Below, piece after piece: positions 63,411 to 64,000 of a DNA stretch of 64,000 nt. The notes beneath the pieces are model-generated. The model saw only the letters and a list, made by a program, of their open reading frames with translations. It had not been told where the DNA came from and did not search any database. The stretch's first letter is position 1. Every line of letters begins with the position of its first letter. Source of the stretch: Siphonodentalium dalli (Eukaryota; Mollusca; Scaphopoda; Gadilida; Siphonodentaliidae); contig CP136068.1 of assembly GCA_032622095.1 (NCBI GenBank), forward strand, positions 114,802,509 to 114,866,508, given 5' to 3'. Made by a program: the position numbers and the translations under genes.

Positions 63411-64000
63411 GAAGAACGACGAGTGGTCAATCCGGACGTCAACACTATGTGTACCATACTATGGTATGGGTACACATAAAAACCTTGAAATCATGAAAGG
63501 ACACTTGTATTCTGTCTTTTTCTGTCTGTTGTCTGTTGATATTTCCTGAACATTCCCCCTGATGAATAATAGACCATTCTAATATGTACATGTGTAAATA
63601 ATTATGGAAGAATTCATTCAGTGAAGAAAGGGCTAACAAACTGCTCCGGTTGCTTGAAACCTGAAGACCAAAAAATTAAAAAAAAATTGATTATGCTAAA
63701 AAATTGCCAAGGCCAGAAATATTTCCTTGGTTAAAAAGCCTAGGATCCACATACATATAGATTGTAGATTCATGCTCTACAGTCAACACATACAAGTATA
63801 ATTTCAGTTCACAATTAAAACTTGGCTTATTATCATCCATGGCATTGGCAGACCTTGGTTGGGTCTGGCTTTAATAAGATTATCAAGATACAGGTGTAAT
63901 CATTGTTATCTCAGTAGTCCTTGGCATTCAACAATGAATTTTTATTCTCTCCAGAATTCCACAGTGCGACACTAAGACAATGTCTGCAGCAATTTGTTTC
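63411..64000. other. Intron to window end, no features recognised
   Basis: No exon of the host gene was recognised; short frames here look like chance. The upstream TPR exons should lie further right. Confidence 0.35.

Overview
The window is eukaryotic, AT-rich genomic DNA. It is almost certainly from a marine invertebrate, most likely a mollusc and perhaps a bivalve. Grounds: split exons with GT-AG borders and long introns, abundant ACATGTA words, a LINE tail ending in ATT repeats, a tRNA-derived SINE, and very dense small hairpin transposons. The mollusc call is an inference from repeat style, not proven.

One gene explains nearly all coding sequence: the middle of a TTC3-type (TTC3/DZIP3 family) E3 ubiquitin ligase on the minus strand. 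I trace 17 exons from 62935 down to 4592 (about 1,200 codons). All phases agree and all borders are consensus-like. In order they give a helical segment after the TPRs, two related acidic linkers (P-[DE]-L-x-SSDS), a second TPR-like helical region, the TTC3/DZIP3 cysteine/histidine domain (exons at 44.1, 43.7 and 40.7 kb), a Lys-rich linker, a conserved LFHDLLSVNG domain, a long disordered Ser/Asn-rich segment and a coiled coil. The amino end lies beyond 64000. The C-terminal RING expected of the family would lie beyond position 1.

The introns are built from mobile DNA. They hold hairpin MITEs of several terminus types that share one internal palindrome, hAT-type elements with 8-bp target duplications, a three-level nest at 46.9-49.9 kb (hAT, then an ISL2EU-like element with a THAP-coding end, then a MULE-like MITE), a 5.2-kb giant inverted repeat at 28.6-33.8 kb, and a 5.3-kb terminal-inverted-repeat element at 34.5-39.8 kb. 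There are also minisatellites at 14.6-15.4, 25.6-26.1, 27.2-27.4 and 60.4-60.6 kb.

The most unusual signal is that three of these tandem arrays sit exactly on splice donors of the gene, so the donor plus the exon end is copied up to eleven times. A separate 63-bp in-frame duplication copies a splice acceptor. No prokaryotic genes, operons or CRISPR arrays are present.
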